Below are positions 14,954 to 21,788 of a stretch of DNA of 32,210 nucleotides, one piece after another; position 1 is the first letter of the stretch, and the number at the start of each line of letters is the position of its first letter. The DNA is from Minisyncoccota bacterium. Lineage in GTDB: Bacteria > Patescibacteriota > Minisyncoccia > Phycocordibacterales > UBA1006. Under the pieces are notes generated by a model. It was not told the DNA's origin. It searched no databases and was given only the letters and a program-made list of their open reading frames with translations. A program made the position numbers and the translations under genes. The stretch is from positions 1-32,210 of the forward strand of contig JALEGN010000003.1 in the NCBI GenBank assembly GCA_022763365.1, in the 5' to 3' direction.

Positions 14954-15733
14954 ATGAAAACAAAAGGAGACTCTTTTTATATTTATGGAAAAAAACCTGT
15001 TGAAGAACAACTTATGCGTAATCCTGAAAATGTGATGCGTGTTTTTGTGTCTGATAAGATGGCAGCAAAACAAGGTGGATTTCAAGAATTAAAAAACTTT
15101 GCCAAAGAAAATCGAATTCCAATTAACCCAGTAACGAAAACAAAAATTCAAGACTATGTTGGTGATGTAAATGATCAAGGAGTTGTCGCATTATTACGGC
15201 GTCCTGAATATGTTGAGTTTGATGAATGGTTTAATGGCATTGATATGGAATCAATGCCGTGCGTATTAGTTCTTGATCATATTGAAGATACGCATAATTT
15301 TGGAGCTATTCTAAGGACAGCAGCTGCAGTAGGTATCACGGGTGTTATTGTCTCAAAAGACCGACAGGCGCCAGTAAATGGAACCGTCTACAAAACCTCA
15401 GCTGGAGCCTTAACACATGTACCAATCGTTCGGGTCGCAAATATTAACCAAGCCATTTCTCGATTAAAAGACGCACATTTCTGGGTTTCAGCTATTGATA
15501 TGGATGAAGAGGCGAAACACCCACTTACCGTATGGACGCAAAAATTTGATAGCTCAACCGTGATAGTTATGGGTGGTGAAGGTAAGGGTGTTTCTGAAAA
15601 AGTACGAGAGAATGCAGATTTTATCGTTTCTATTCCAATGGAAAATGACGTTGAGTCATTGAATGTATCAGTTGCAGCAGCCGTTGTATTGTACGAATGG
15701 AAACGTCAAATTCAATCATTTCTTAAAAAATAA
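14954..15733 (+). CDS. rlmB: 23S rRNA 2'-O-methyltransferase, RlmB/SpoU (TrmH) family
   Basis: 259 aa. The N-terminal substrate-binding domain starts FYIYGKKPVEEQLMRNP, the L30e-like fold of RlmB/TrmH-group enzymes. The SPOUT catalytic knot shows motif 1 THNFGAILRTAAAVGI (about 114-129), motif 2 IVMGGEGKGVSEKV and motif 3 SIPMENDVESLNVSVAAAV. These residues bind SAM in the knot. Within the family, RlmB (Gm2251 in E. coli 23S rRNA) is the best fit by length and domain order; another rRNA or tRNA target cannot be excluded. The last codons (Phe-Leu-Lys-Lys-stop) lie in the terminator stem. Confidence 0.9.
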   Translation: MKTKGDSFYIYGKKPVEEQLMRNPENVMRVFVSDKMAAKQGGFQELKNFAKENRIPINPVTKTKIQDYVGDVNDQGVVALLRRPEYVEFDEWFNGIDMESMPCVLVLDHIEDTHNFGAILRTAAAVGITGVIVSKDRQAPVNGTVYKTSAGALTHVPIVRVANINQAISRLKDAHFWVSAIDMDEEAKHPLTVWTQKFDSSTVIVMGGEGKGVSEKVRENADFIVSIPMENDVESLNVSVAAAVVLYEWKRQIQSFLKK

Positions 15734-15756
15734 ACCAAATGATTGGTTTATTTTTT
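15725..15756 (+). terminator. Intrinsic terminator overlapping rlmB stop
   Basis: AAAAAATAAACCAA (15725-15738), loop ATGA, TTGGTTTATTTTTT (15743-15756): a 14-bp perfect stem with the TAA stop (15731-15733) inside it. Confidence 0.9.
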
Positions 15757-15768
15757 AATAGCTCTTTA

Positions 15769-15777
15769 TGCTACAAT
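15769..15777 (+). promoter_or_regulatory. Extended -10 promoter of mscS
   Basis: TG-C-TACAAT, with TACAAT at 15772-15777 and 6 nt before ATG 15784. Confidence 0.62.
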
Positions 15778-15783
15778 ATCAGC

Positions 15784-16668
15784 ATGAATACTGATATTAA
15801 TTCTTTGATGACAGTGGTTGTTAATTGGTTTCAGGAAAATGCTTTATATATTGTTGCTGTTTTTGCAGTAACGTGGATTTTATCAAAATTTACAGGCTCA
15901 ATTATTCGCTCGCTTGTCCGAAAAATTGTTCCACGAGGGTCGTTTGTTTCTGCGCTCGAGGAAAAGAAACGTGAAGACACACTCATTAAAATTTTACAAA
16001 GTTTTTTTAGTCTATTTATTTGGATTGTTGCTTTTTTGGTAGCTCTCCATATTGGAGGAGTTCCTGTTGCACCATTATTAACAGGGGCAGGGATTTTAGG
16101 GGTAGCCATTGGTTTTGGTTCTCAGTCTTTAGTAAAAGATGTCATTACAGGATTATTCATCATTGCTGAAAACCAGTTTAGGATTGGAGATGTTATTTCC
16201 GTGGACGCTAATGATCATTATTATGGAACGGTTGAGGGGATGACACTTCGAGTGACAAAATTGAGACAGCTTGATGGGACCATTCATTATATTCCTAATG
16301 GTGAGATTAAAATTGCCTCAAATAAATCAAAAGATTATTCGATGGTTGATCTCAAAATTAATGTTGGTTATGACACTAAAATTGATCACGTGCAACAAAT
16401 TGTTGATACGGTAGGGGACGAGTTATATAATGATCCAGAGTTTAAACATTTGATGATTGAGGCGCCGTCATTTCTGCGTGTTGATGCTTTGTCAGATTAT
16501 GCCATTACGGTCCGTATAAATGGAAAAGTCTATCCTAAGCAACAATACGAGGTTGCTGGCGAAATGCGCAAAAGACTCAAAAAAGCCTTTGAGGCAAATG
16601 AAATTGAAATTCCTTATCCAACGCGAGTTATCCATAATGTAGAATCAAAATATGAACAAAAAAAATAA
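15784..16668 (+). CDS. mscS: Small-conductance mechanosensitive channel (MscS family)
   Basis: 294 aa, close to E. coli MscS (286). It opens under membrane tension to release solutes on osmotic downshock. There are three membrane helices: about 16-40, 70-92, and the pore helix with GAGILGVAIGFGSQSLVKDVITGLF, the glycine/alanine-packed TM3 signature. The beta domain follows (QFRIGDVISVD, VEGMTLRVTKLRQLDGTIHYIPNG), then the C-terminal alpha/beta domain. I start at ATG 15784, which follows a -10 box by 6 nt; the TTG-type upstream start at 15739 would overlap the rlmB terminator. The end overlaps trpS by 17 nt. Confidence 0.93.
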   Translation: MNTDINSLMTVVVNWFQENALYIVAVFAVTWILSKFTGSIIRSLVRKIVPRGSFVSALEEKKREDTLIKILQSFFSLFIWIVAFLVALHIGGVPVAPLLTGAGILGVAIGFGSQSLVKDVITGLFIIAENQFRIGDVISVDANDHYYGTVEGMTLRVTKLRQLDGTIHYIPNGEIKIASNKSKDYSMVDLKINVGYDTKIDHVQQIVDTVGDELYNDPEFKHLMIEAPSFLRVDALSDYAITVRINGKVYPKQQYEVAGEMRKRLKKAFEANEIEIPYPTRVIHNVESKYEQKK

Positions 16669-17632
16669 CAAAAAAATAGCACTCTCTGGGGTTAAACCTA
16701 CAGGACGTCCACATATTGGAAATTATTTTGGTGCGATGAAACAATTCGTTGATATGCAAGATGATTTTGACATACATGTTTTTATTGCTGAATATCATGC
16801 TATGACAACGGTTCAGGATAAAGATGCATTAAAAGAAAGTATTTATGACCTTGTTTTAGATTATCTTGCTATTGGGCTTGATCCTGAAAAGGTAACGCTC
16901 TACCGTCAGTCAGATATTCCGGAGCTAACTGAACTCACCTGGATTTTTAATTGTTTGGTGACGGTTCCATGGCTTGAACGTGCGCATGCTTTCAAGGATA
17001 GAACAGCAAAGGGGATTGAGGCATCAGTCGGTTTGTTTGATTATCCAGTTTTGATGGCAGCAGATATCTTAATGCCGAAATCAGAAATTGTTCCTGTTGG
17101 TAAAGACCAAATTCAGCACGTTGAAATGGCTCGCGAAATTGCACGTAAATTCAATAATACTTACGGTGATACCTTCGTGGAACCACAAGAATACATTGTT
17201 GAATCAGTTGAAACAGTTCCAGGTACTGATGGACAAAAAATGTCTAAATCATATGGCAATACTATTCCACTCTTTGGTACCGACAAAGAAATTAAAAAAG
17301 CCATCATGGGTATTGTGACTGATAGTAAATTACCTGAAGAACCTAAAAATCCTGAAGAATGTAATGTCTTTGCTTTGCATACATTAATTACACCTGAACC
17401 ACAGTTATCTGAAATCAGAGAAGGTTATGAAAAGGGTGGCCTTGGGTATGGTGATTCAAAGAAATTATTGCTCGAAAATTACTTCGCTTTTATTTCATCA
17501 ATGCGTGAAAAACGAAAATATTTTGAAGAAAATCCAGGTATTGTTCGTCAGATTCTTGATGAAGGAAAAAATAACATTCAATCAAAAGTTCGACCTTTTA
17601 TGAAGGAGATACGAGAAAAAGTAGGCTTATAG
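16652..17632 (+). CDS. trpS: Tryptophanyl-tRNA synthetase
   Basis: 326 aa class Ic synthetase, normal bacterial length, charging tRNA-Trp in the cytoplasm. GVKPTGRPHIGNYFGAM (about 13-29) holds the HIGH-type motif (HIGN), and GQKMSKSYGN (about 196-205) is KMSKS. YRQSDIPELTELTWIFNC and VGKDQIQHVEMAREIARKFN are strongly conserved TrpRS segments. The ATG at 16652 lies in the last codons of mscS in another frame, so trpS is probably co-transcribed with and coupled to mscS; no -10 box is seen close to it. The overlap is A-rich (AACAAAAAAAATAAC). Its terminator loop contains the stop codon. Confidence 0.97.
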   Translation: MNKKNNKKIALSGVKPTGRPHIGNYFGAMKQFVDMQDDFDIHVFIAEYHAMTTVQDKDALKESIYDLVLDYLAIGLDPEKVTLYRQSDIPELTELTWIFNCLVTVPWLERAHAFKDRTAKGIEASVGLFDYPVLMAADILMPKSEIVPVGKDQIQHVEMAREIARKFNNTYGDTFVEPQEYIVESVETVPGTDGQKMSKSYGNTIPLFGTDKEIKKAIMGIVTDSKLPEEPKNPEECNVFALHTLITPEPQLSEIREGYEKGGLGYGDSKKLLLENYFAFISSMREKRKYFEENPGIVRQILDEGKNNIQSKVRPFMKEIREKVGL

Positions 17633-17641
17633 GCTACTTTT
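17617..17641 (+). terminator. Intrinsic terminator overlapping trpS stop
   Basis: AAAAGTAG (17617-17624), loop GCTTATAGG containing the TAG stop (17630-17632), CTACTTTT (17634-17641), T to 17644. Confidence 0.82.
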
Positions 17642-17643
17642 TT

Positions 17644-17652
17644 TGATATAAT
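17644..17652 (+). promoter_or_regulatory. Extended -10 promoter of mrr-like gene
   Basis: TG-A-TATAAT, with TATAAT at 17647-17652 and 6 nt before ATG 17659. Confidence 0.66.
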
Positions 17653-17658
17653 TATCTT

Positions 17659-18636
17659 ATGAAAAATATATGGCATATTAAATCTTCAGGAGGCGAAAAT
17701 ATTTCTACTTTTATTGATGAAGAAGAAGTTTTTATTGGTTTTAGTTTTTACAAAAACTTAAAAGAATTTTCTAGTAAAGATGAATTAGAAGAAAGTAATA
17801 GTTTTCAGGGAGAACCATCATACCACGCAGCTAGTATACTTTTTAGATTTGCTCATAAAATAAAAAAAGGTGATTATATCATGGTGTTTGACCCTAATTT
17901 AAGGGAGTATTATGTTGGTGAAGCCGGTGAGTACAGTTATAAAGAGAAAAATAGCGAACCTATTCATTCTATTTCTGTTTCATGGCTTAATCTTAAATCA
18001 GGTATTTCTAGGGATGACTTATCTCAGGCTCTTCAGAATGCACTAGGTAGCCCACTAACGGTTACTAAAATTAGAGAAAGTTTAAAAACGGAAATCATCG
18101 ATATAGTTAATAATAATTTTAAAATTAAAAAAGAAGATAACACACAAAACCAAGATCTTGATGTTGATGATAATATTGACGTTGAAGAATCTTCAAGAGA
18201 TAAAATTATTAAGAAAATCCTTTCAATAAGCCCTGAAAATATGGAAAAATTTATTGCCGGTGTATTTAGGGCTATGGGCTATAAAACTAAAATGAATGGA
18301 AGTTTTACTCAAGCTGATGGTGGATATGATATAGTAGCTTCACGTGATGGATTAGGTTTAGATGTTGATACGGTATTTATTGAAGTTAAACACAGGAGAG
18401 ATCAAATGACATCGTCACACATATCGACACTACGTGGTGCTCTTAACGGAAAAAGAGGGGCTTACTTTAGTTCTGGAGGCTTTTCAAAGGATGCAAGAAA
18501 CAATAACAGCCTTTCTGGTAATATTGTTTTAATTGATATGCCGTATTTAGTTGATTTAATATTTGAGCATTATTCAAACTTTGATTCAGAAACACGAAAT
18601 TTATTACCATTAAAATCTATTTATATACTTGAATAA
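17659..18636 (+). CDS. Mrr-like restriction endonuclease with N-terminal PUA/EVE-like domain
   Basis: 325 aa. The C-terminal third is an Mrr_cat-type PD-(D/E)xK nuclease: helix ENMEKFIAGVFRAMGYKTK (about 195-213), then TQADGGYDIVA with the catalytic Asp (about 224), and VFIEVKHRRDQ with the E-x-K (about 242-244), followed by SHISTLRGALNG and GAYFSSGGFSKDAR. The N-terminal half opens IWHIKSSGGENI and runs to about residue 105 as a beta-rich fold with IKKGDYIMVFDPNLREYYVGEAG, resembling the PUA/EVE-like modules fused to such nucleases, which may read modified bases. An Asp/Glu-rich linker joins the two. With no methyltransferase beside it, a type IV (modification-dependent) restriction role is the best guess. 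It has its own promoter and lies alone among housekeeping genes. Confidence 0.82.
   Translation: MKNIWHIKSSGGENISTFIDEEEVFIGFSFYKNLKEFSSKDELEESNSFQGEPSYHAASILFRFAHKIKKGDYIMVFDPNLREYYVGEAGEYSYKEKNSEPIHSISVSWLNLKSGISRDDLSQALQNALGSPLTVTKIRESLKTEIIDIVNNNFKIKKEDNTQNQDLDVDDNIDVEESSRDKIIKKILSISPENMEKFIAGVFRAMGYKTKMNGSFTQADGGYDIVASRDGLGLDVDTVFIEVKHRRDQMTSSHISTLRGALNGKRGAYFSSGGFSKDARNNNSLSGNIVLIDMPYLVDLIFEHYSNFDSETRNLLPLKSIYILE
18624..18629 (+). promoter_or_regulatory. -10 box inside the end of the mrr-like gene
   Basis: TATACT at 18624-18629 covers the last codons of the nuclease gene and lies 11 nt before ATG 18641. Co-transcription is also possible. Confidence 0.4.
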
Positions 18637-18640
18637 AATT

Positions 18641-19000
18641 ATGTCAGATAAAAAACATTGGATTACAAAATTGGTACCTGCACTAGCATTTGCAGCTGGA
18701 ATTATTATTGCATCAGTTGGTGGTATTATGACCATCAGCTCTTCGTTAAAATTAGCTATGTTTGAAACGGGCCCATATTCGTATATTTCAGAAGATTCAT
18801 GTCGTTATGATTATGAAAAACCATATGTCGATAACGCTCCTGTAGAACGAAGTCCAGAAGAAACCAAAGCTTGTATTCAAGAGCGCAAACAAGAGGAAAT
18901 GGAACGTTTCCAAAAATCTCAAAAAGAAAATATCATTGATGGAGTATCAGCCTTAATTGTGGGAGGAGTTTTGTTACTCGCATTTAGACGTAGAAAATAA
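18641..19000 (+). CDS. Small two-helix membrane protein, unknown function
   Basis: 119 aa. A membrane helix at about 10-33 (LVPALAFAAGIIIASVGGIM) and a second near the C-terminus (about 96-114, IIDGVSALIVGGVLLLAF), followed by RRRK, place both ends inside and an acidic/Tyr-rich loop of about 60 residues outside. The loop holds two Cys (SCRYDY and ACIQER) that could pair, and a charged EERKQEEMERF-like helix. I start at ATG 18641, 4 nt after the nuclease stop; the TTG at 18629 would overlap it. I recognise no family. No functional link to the nuclease can be claimed. Confidence 0.75.
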   Translation: MSDKKHWITKLVPALAFAAGIIIASVGGIMTISSSLKLAMFETGPYSYISEDSCRYDYEKPYVDNAPVERSPEETKACIQERKQEEMERFQKSQKENIIDGVSALIVGGVLLLAFRRRK

Positions 19001-19013
19001 CCTTTATAAGGTT
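18999..19013 (+). terminator. Short intrinsic terminator after the small membrane protein
   Basis: AACCTT (18999-19004), loop TAT, AAGGTT (19008-19013), then TTTCTTTTT. The stop TAA (18998-19000) overlaps the first stem bases. Confidence 0.7.
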
Positions 19014-19021
19014 TTTCTTTT

Positions 19022-19030
19022 TGATATTAT
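19022..19030 (+). promoter_or_regulatory. Extended -10 promoter of the BI-1 family gene
   Basis: TG-A-TATTAT, with TATTAT at 19025-19030 and 6 nt before ATG 19037. Confidence 0.62.
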
Positions 19031-19036
19031 AGACAT

Positions 19037-19741
19037 ATGCAGACACAAACAGAAACAATGACCTTTAATCAAGCCGAAGGACTACGATCATTTTTTGGAA
19101 AAATTTACGGGAAAATGGCAACCGGAGTACTGGTGACAGCTATCGTGGCCTTTGCGTTGGTATATACAAGTTTTGGTATTCAATTTCTTCAAACTATTTT
19201 TAGTAATAATGCATTTTATTACGGAATCGTGGGTATCCAGTTGACACTGCTGTTCGGAATTCAATGGGGAATCAATAGGCTTTCAAAACAGTGGGCAGAA
19301 TTTCTTTTCTACATCTATTCTGCAGTAACAGGAATTACCTTATCTGTTATTTTGATTAGCTATACGGGATCAACACTCATTTCTACCTTTATTGCTGCAG
19401 TAGCTATTTTTGTAGCCTTGGCAGCTGTTGGTAAAAATATGAAATACGACATGTCAGGATGGAAAGTATTCTTATTTACGGGGATGTGGGGAGTTTTCAT
19501 TGCATCAATCGCAAATATCTTCCTGGCATCAAGTCGTCTTGATTGGATAGTTACTATCGTTGCCGTAATTGTATTTGCAGGATTAACTGTGTACGATGCG
19601 CAACAATACAAACGACTATATTTAGGTAGCCAAGAAGGGCAGGATCTATCTAAAATGATTACCTTGGGAGCCTTACATATGTATATCAATTTTATTATGA
19701 TTTTTGTAAATCTTCTTAAGATTGTTGGAGGACGAGACTAA
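19037..19741 (+). CDS. Bax inhibitor-1/YccA family membrane protein
   Basis: 234 aa with seven hydrophobic helices. FFGKIYGKMATGVLVTAIVAF at the start, the central YSAVTGITLSVI, and the C-terminal TVYDAQQYKRLY followed by ALHMYINFIMIFVNLLKIVGGR are signatures of the BI-1/YccA/YbhL group. Bacterial members are proton-sensitive calcium leak channels or interact with FtsH protease; which applies here is unknown. The two conserved Asp of the C-terminal part are present (VYDAQQ and the last residues GGRD). The stop TAA is the loop of its terminator. Confidence 0.92.
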   Translation: MQTQTETMTFNQAEGLRSFFGKIYGKMATGVLVTAIVAFALVYTSFGIQFLQTIFSNNAFYYGIVGIQLTLLFGIQWGINRLSKQWAEFLFYIYSAVTGITLSVILISYTGSTLISTFIAAVAIFVALAAVGKNMKYDMSGWKVFLFTGMWGVFIASIANIFLASSRLDWIVTIVAVIVFAGLTVYDAQQYKRLYLGSQEGQDLSKMITLGALHMYINFIMIFVNLLKIVGGRD

Positions 19742-19748
19742 GTCCCGT
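19732..19748 (+). terminator. Intrinsic terminator with stop codon as loop
   Basis: ACGAGAC (19732-19738), loop TAA (19739-19741, the stop codon itself), GTCCCGT (19742-19748) with one A.C mismatch, then TTTTT. Confidence 0.75.
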
Positions 19749-19752
19749 TTTT

Positions 19753-19761
19753 TGTTATAGT
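19753..19761 (+). promoter_or_regulatory. Extended -10 promoter of the DUF2784-like gene
   Basis: TG-T-TATAGT, with TATAGT at 19756-19761 and 6 nt before ATG 19768. Confidence 0.6.
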
Positions 19762-19767
19762 AATACT

Positions 19768-20130
19768 ATGAAACATGACTCATTAAAAATATTTACCTTT
19801 ATGATTTTTCTCCTTCATTTAGGGGTGGTGTTTATTAATGTCATGGGCTGGTTGTTTCCAGTTTTAAGGCCTTTATATCAAATTACCCTTATCGTAACGA
19901 TTTTAAGTTGGATTACCACAACATCGTGTTTATTAACGGTATGGGAATTTAAATTACGAAAAATGATTAATCCAAAAATCGAAGCTTATGAATATCAATT
20001 CGTTGATTATTACTTGCGAAAAATATTTAAAGGAAGTGCCAGCCCAATATTTATTCATCGCGTTGGTTTATTATTTCTAGTTTTAAGCCTTGGTCTTAAT
20101 CTCATTACCTATGGAGTTGCTTTTCTGTAG
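19768..20130 (+). CDS. Small membrane protein, DUF2784-like
   Basis: 120 aa with three hydrophobic helices (about 9-30, 36-58 and 99-119). The central stretch TSCLLTVWEFKLRKM, followed by QFVDYYLRKIF, resembles the CPLT..E..LR...F..HYL pattern of DUF2784 membrane proteins. That resemblance is from memory of the pattern and is moderate. Function is unknown in that family too. It has its own leaderless-type promoter. No obvious hairpin terminator follows, so transcription might run toward the UVR pair. Confidence 0.65.
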   Translation: MKHDSLKIFTFMIFLLHLGVVFINVMGWLFPVLRPLYQITLIVTILSWITTTSCLLTVWEFKLRKMINPKIEAYEYQFVDYYLRKIFKGSASPIFIHRVGLLFLVLSLGLNLITYGVAFL

Positions 20131-20196
20131 GTTTTTATTTTTGGACTTTGAATATATTTATGTAATAATTAAATTTGAATTTAAATACTTTTACAT

Positions 20197-20682
20197 ATGA
20201 GTTTTAAAATATTTGGTAGGAGAAATAACTATACTATTGACTCAATGCACAAAAATTCATCTGGTTTTTTTGCTATGGAGAAATTTTTTGTTACGAGAAA
20301 AAATTTACTTATTGCTTCAGATATCCCTGTTTTTAATACAGAAGAGGAGGTCTACGAATATTACGGTGATATGACTATGGTAGCTAAAGTAAGTTGTAAT
20401 GAGAAAGGGGAGTATTATTTTGATTTCATGCATATTTTTGATCAATCTGTTCCACTTTCTGACGATATTTATGATTCTCTTGCTGTGCATGATGGTTTTA
20501 TTAGATTGTCTAATAGTCATTTTGTTGTTGAGGAAGTGGAAGATAATGAACTTGACGATGAGGCCTATGAATTAGTAACACGAGAAAATCTTGTAAAAAA
20601 AATGGAAGAAGCTGTAGCTAACGAAAATTACGAAGAGGCTGCAAAGCTAAAAAAACAAATCAACAATCTTTTTAAATTATAG
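20197..20682 (+). CDS. UVR-motif protein 1, unknown N-terminal domain
   Basis: 161 aa. The C-terminal 36 residues (ENLVKKMEEAVANENYEEAA then KLKKQINNL) are a UVR motif, the helical hairpin by which UvrB and UvrC, or McsA and ClpC partners, bind each other. The N-terminal 120 residues are acidic and aromatic-rich (EEEVYEYYGDMTMVAKV, GEYYFDFMHIFDQ) and not recognised. The next gene has the same layout, so they are probable tandem paralogues 2 nt apart in one operon. A possible promoter is TTGGAC (about 20141) with a TAATAA 16 nt further, giving a short leader; this is weak. Confidence 0.75.
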   Translation: MSFKIFGRRNNYTIDSMHKNSSGFFAMEKFFVTRKNLLIASDIPVFNTEEEVYEYYGDMTMVAKVSCNEKGEYYFDFMHIFDQSVPLSDDIYDSLAVHDGFIRLSNSHFVVEEVEDNELDDEAYELVTRENLVKKMEEAVANENYEEAAKLKKQINNLFKL

Positions 20683-20684
20683 TT

Positions 20685-21209
20685 ATGCCAGTACATGGAA
20701 AAATTTTTAGAGTTAATCCAAACGCTACGGTTGGTGGGATGCCAGTTGGCAGCTGCGGTTACGTTTTTGCAAAAGAATTCCAATTAAGTCATAACAGACT
20801 TCTGGTTCCTCTTGATGCTGATGTATTTTTTACAATAGAAGATGCGCAAGACTGTTTTGATTATGAGATGAGTATAGGATATGTTGCCTTGTATCGAATA
20901 GACGAAGATCATGATGATGAATCATATATTATTGATTTTAATGATAATGATTCGTTTGAAAGCTATCCTCTTTTGGTTGATAAGGATGAGGATCTAGACT
21001 CTTCTGATTGCTTAATTTTTCATATTGACGAATCATTTTTCTCTTATGAAGAAGTTGATGGAGTTGAAAATTATTTAGAGGTTGTTGAAAAAAAGAAATC
21101 CTTAAAAGAACTTCTTTCTGAGGCTGTGAAAAATGAAGATTATGAAAAGGCAGCCCTGATTAGGAACCAAATACAAAAATCTAAACAGAAACAAACAAAA
21201 GGAAAATAA
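20685..21209 (+). CDS. UVR-motif protein 2, paralogue of the preceding gene
   Basis: 174 aa. The C-terminus KSLKELLSEAVKNEDYEKAA, then LIRNQIQ, is a UVR motif parallel to that of the upstream protein, followed by a Lys/Gln tail KSKQKQTKGK partly encoded by the terminator. The N-terminal part shares the pattern FFTIEDAQDCFDYEMSIGYVA (compare FNTEEEVYEYYGDMTMVAKV) and a strongly acidic middle (DEDHDDES, DKDEDLDSSD). The start ATG is 2 nt behind the upstream stop with no Shine-Dalgarno. The function is not known; a partner-binding role through the UVR hairpin is inferred. It lies directly upstream of the T-box. Confidence 0.74.
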   Translation: MPVHGKIFRVNPNATVGGMPVGSCGYVFAKEFQLSHNRLLVPLDADVFFTIEDAQDCFDYEMSIGYVALYRIDEDHDDESYIIDFNDNDSFESYPLLVDKDEDLDSSDCLIFHIDESFFSYEEVDGVENYLEVVEKKKSLKELLSEAVKNEDYEKAALIRNQIQKSKQKQTKGK

Positions 21210-21219
21210 CCTTTTGTTT
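21193..21219 (+). terminator. Intrinsic terminator overlapping UVR protein 2 stop
   Basis: AAACAAAAGG (21193-21202), loop AAAATAA holding the TAA stop (21207-21209), CCTTTTGTTT (21210-21219), more T after. Confidence 0.85.
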
Positions 21220-21228
21220 TTTATTTTC

Positions 21229-21256
21229 TTCACATGAAATAAAATTTTGTTACAAT
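21229..21256 (+). promoter_or_regulatory. Promoter of the T-box/aspS operon
   Basis: TTCACA (21229-21234), 16-nt spacer, extended -10 TG-T-TACAAT (TACAAT 21251-21256). Initiation 7 nt downstream, at about 21263, is the first base of the T-box Stem I. Confidence 0.65.
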
Positions 21257-21262
21257 ATTATT

Positions 21263-21430
21263 ACCTACGAAGCGCTGACAACGTGGAGGTTACAAACCCA
21301 GAGCCTCTCTGGAATAAAAAAGAGCTCTCTTTTTAGATACAAGAGGGAAGTAGGGTGGCACCGCGGTTTATATACATAATCGTCCCTGTGTATTAATAAT
21401 TTATTGTTAATACACAGAGGCGATTATTTT
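21263..21430 (+). promoter_or_regulatory. T-box riboswitch (short Stem I, Asp specifier GAC) with terminator
   Basis: The T-box core AGGGTGGCACCGCGG is at 21352-21366, and the partner TCGTCCCT (21380-21387) can pair with its AGGG to make the antiterminator. The competing terminator is AATCGTCCCTGTGTATTAA (21378-21396) with TTAATACACAGAGGCGATT (21407-21425), then ATTTTT. Stem I is only ACCTACG (21263-21269) with CGT-GG-AGGT (21282-21290), closing a 12-nt loop that holds GAC (21277-21279), the Asp codon. Two further hairpins follow: CCAGAG/CTCTGG (21298-21312) and AAAAAGA/TCTTTTT (21317-21334). In the T-box bulge TGGC, the last C would pair with G73, the usual discriminator of tRNA-Asp. Uncharged tRNA-Asp should favour antitermination and expression of the two genes downstream. 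The specifier is inferred from position and from aspS; AAC (21280-21282, Asn) overlaps the stem and is less likely. Confidence 0.92.
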
Positions 21431-21444
21431 TAATTTAAAAACTT

Positions 21445-21786
21445 ATGAAAAATTTACGAACACAAAAACTATTTACCGTTGCGTACCCCTTAACTGCATT
21501 AATTTTAGGTTTTGTTTTAGGATATGCCACAATTTTCTTCAAACCATATGTTGCAGGAATCGCTGAACTTACGAACACTGGGGTTAATTTAGAAATTGCT
21601 CTGAATGCAATCATTCATATTTCTTTAATCACATGTAGCATCTCATTTATCATAACAGTTATTAAAGATACCGTACTAGACACATCAATTAATTTTACAT
21701 TATTTGGACTGGCTTACTTGGGAAGTCTTGCGTACTTTACTATGGCTATTTATGAAGTTGTTACTAAAATTTCTCAAATCATATAA
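21445..21786 (+). CDS. Three-helix membrane protein in the T-box operon, unknown function
   Basis: 113 aa. Hydrophobic helices lie at about 11-33 (VAYPLTALILGFVLGYATIF), 47-72 (EIALNAIIHISLITCSISFI) and 83-108. There is a short positive N-terminus (KNLRTQK). It is the first gene after the T-box terminator and ends 2 nt before aspS, so it should be co-induced when tRNA-Asp is uncharged. I recognise no family; the size is too small for a standard amino-acid transporter on its own. A link to aspartate or to the synthetase is inferred only from the operon. Confidence 0.78.
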   Translation: MKNLRTQKLFTVAYPLTALILGFVLGYATIFFKPYVAGIAELTNTGVNLEIALNAIIHISLITCSISFIITVIKDTVLDTSINFTLFGLAYLGSLAYFTMAIYEVVTKISQII

Positions 21787-21788
21787 TT

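Noticed and set aside
16652-16680. A-rich slippery-looking run at the mscS/trpS overlap as a programmed frameshift
   Set aside because: Both proteins are complete at normal length in their own frames and the fused product would make no sense; ordinary overlap in AT-rich DNA.
19360-19689. Minus-strand open frame of 109 codons inside the BI-1 family gene
   Set aside because: A shadow of a well-supported gene; no recognisable protein and no initiation signals.
21317-21334. AAAAAGAGCTCTCTTTTT hairpin as a terminator upstream of the T-box core
   Set aside because: The T run is consumed by the stem and no free U tract follows; it fits better as a Stem III-type element of the leader.
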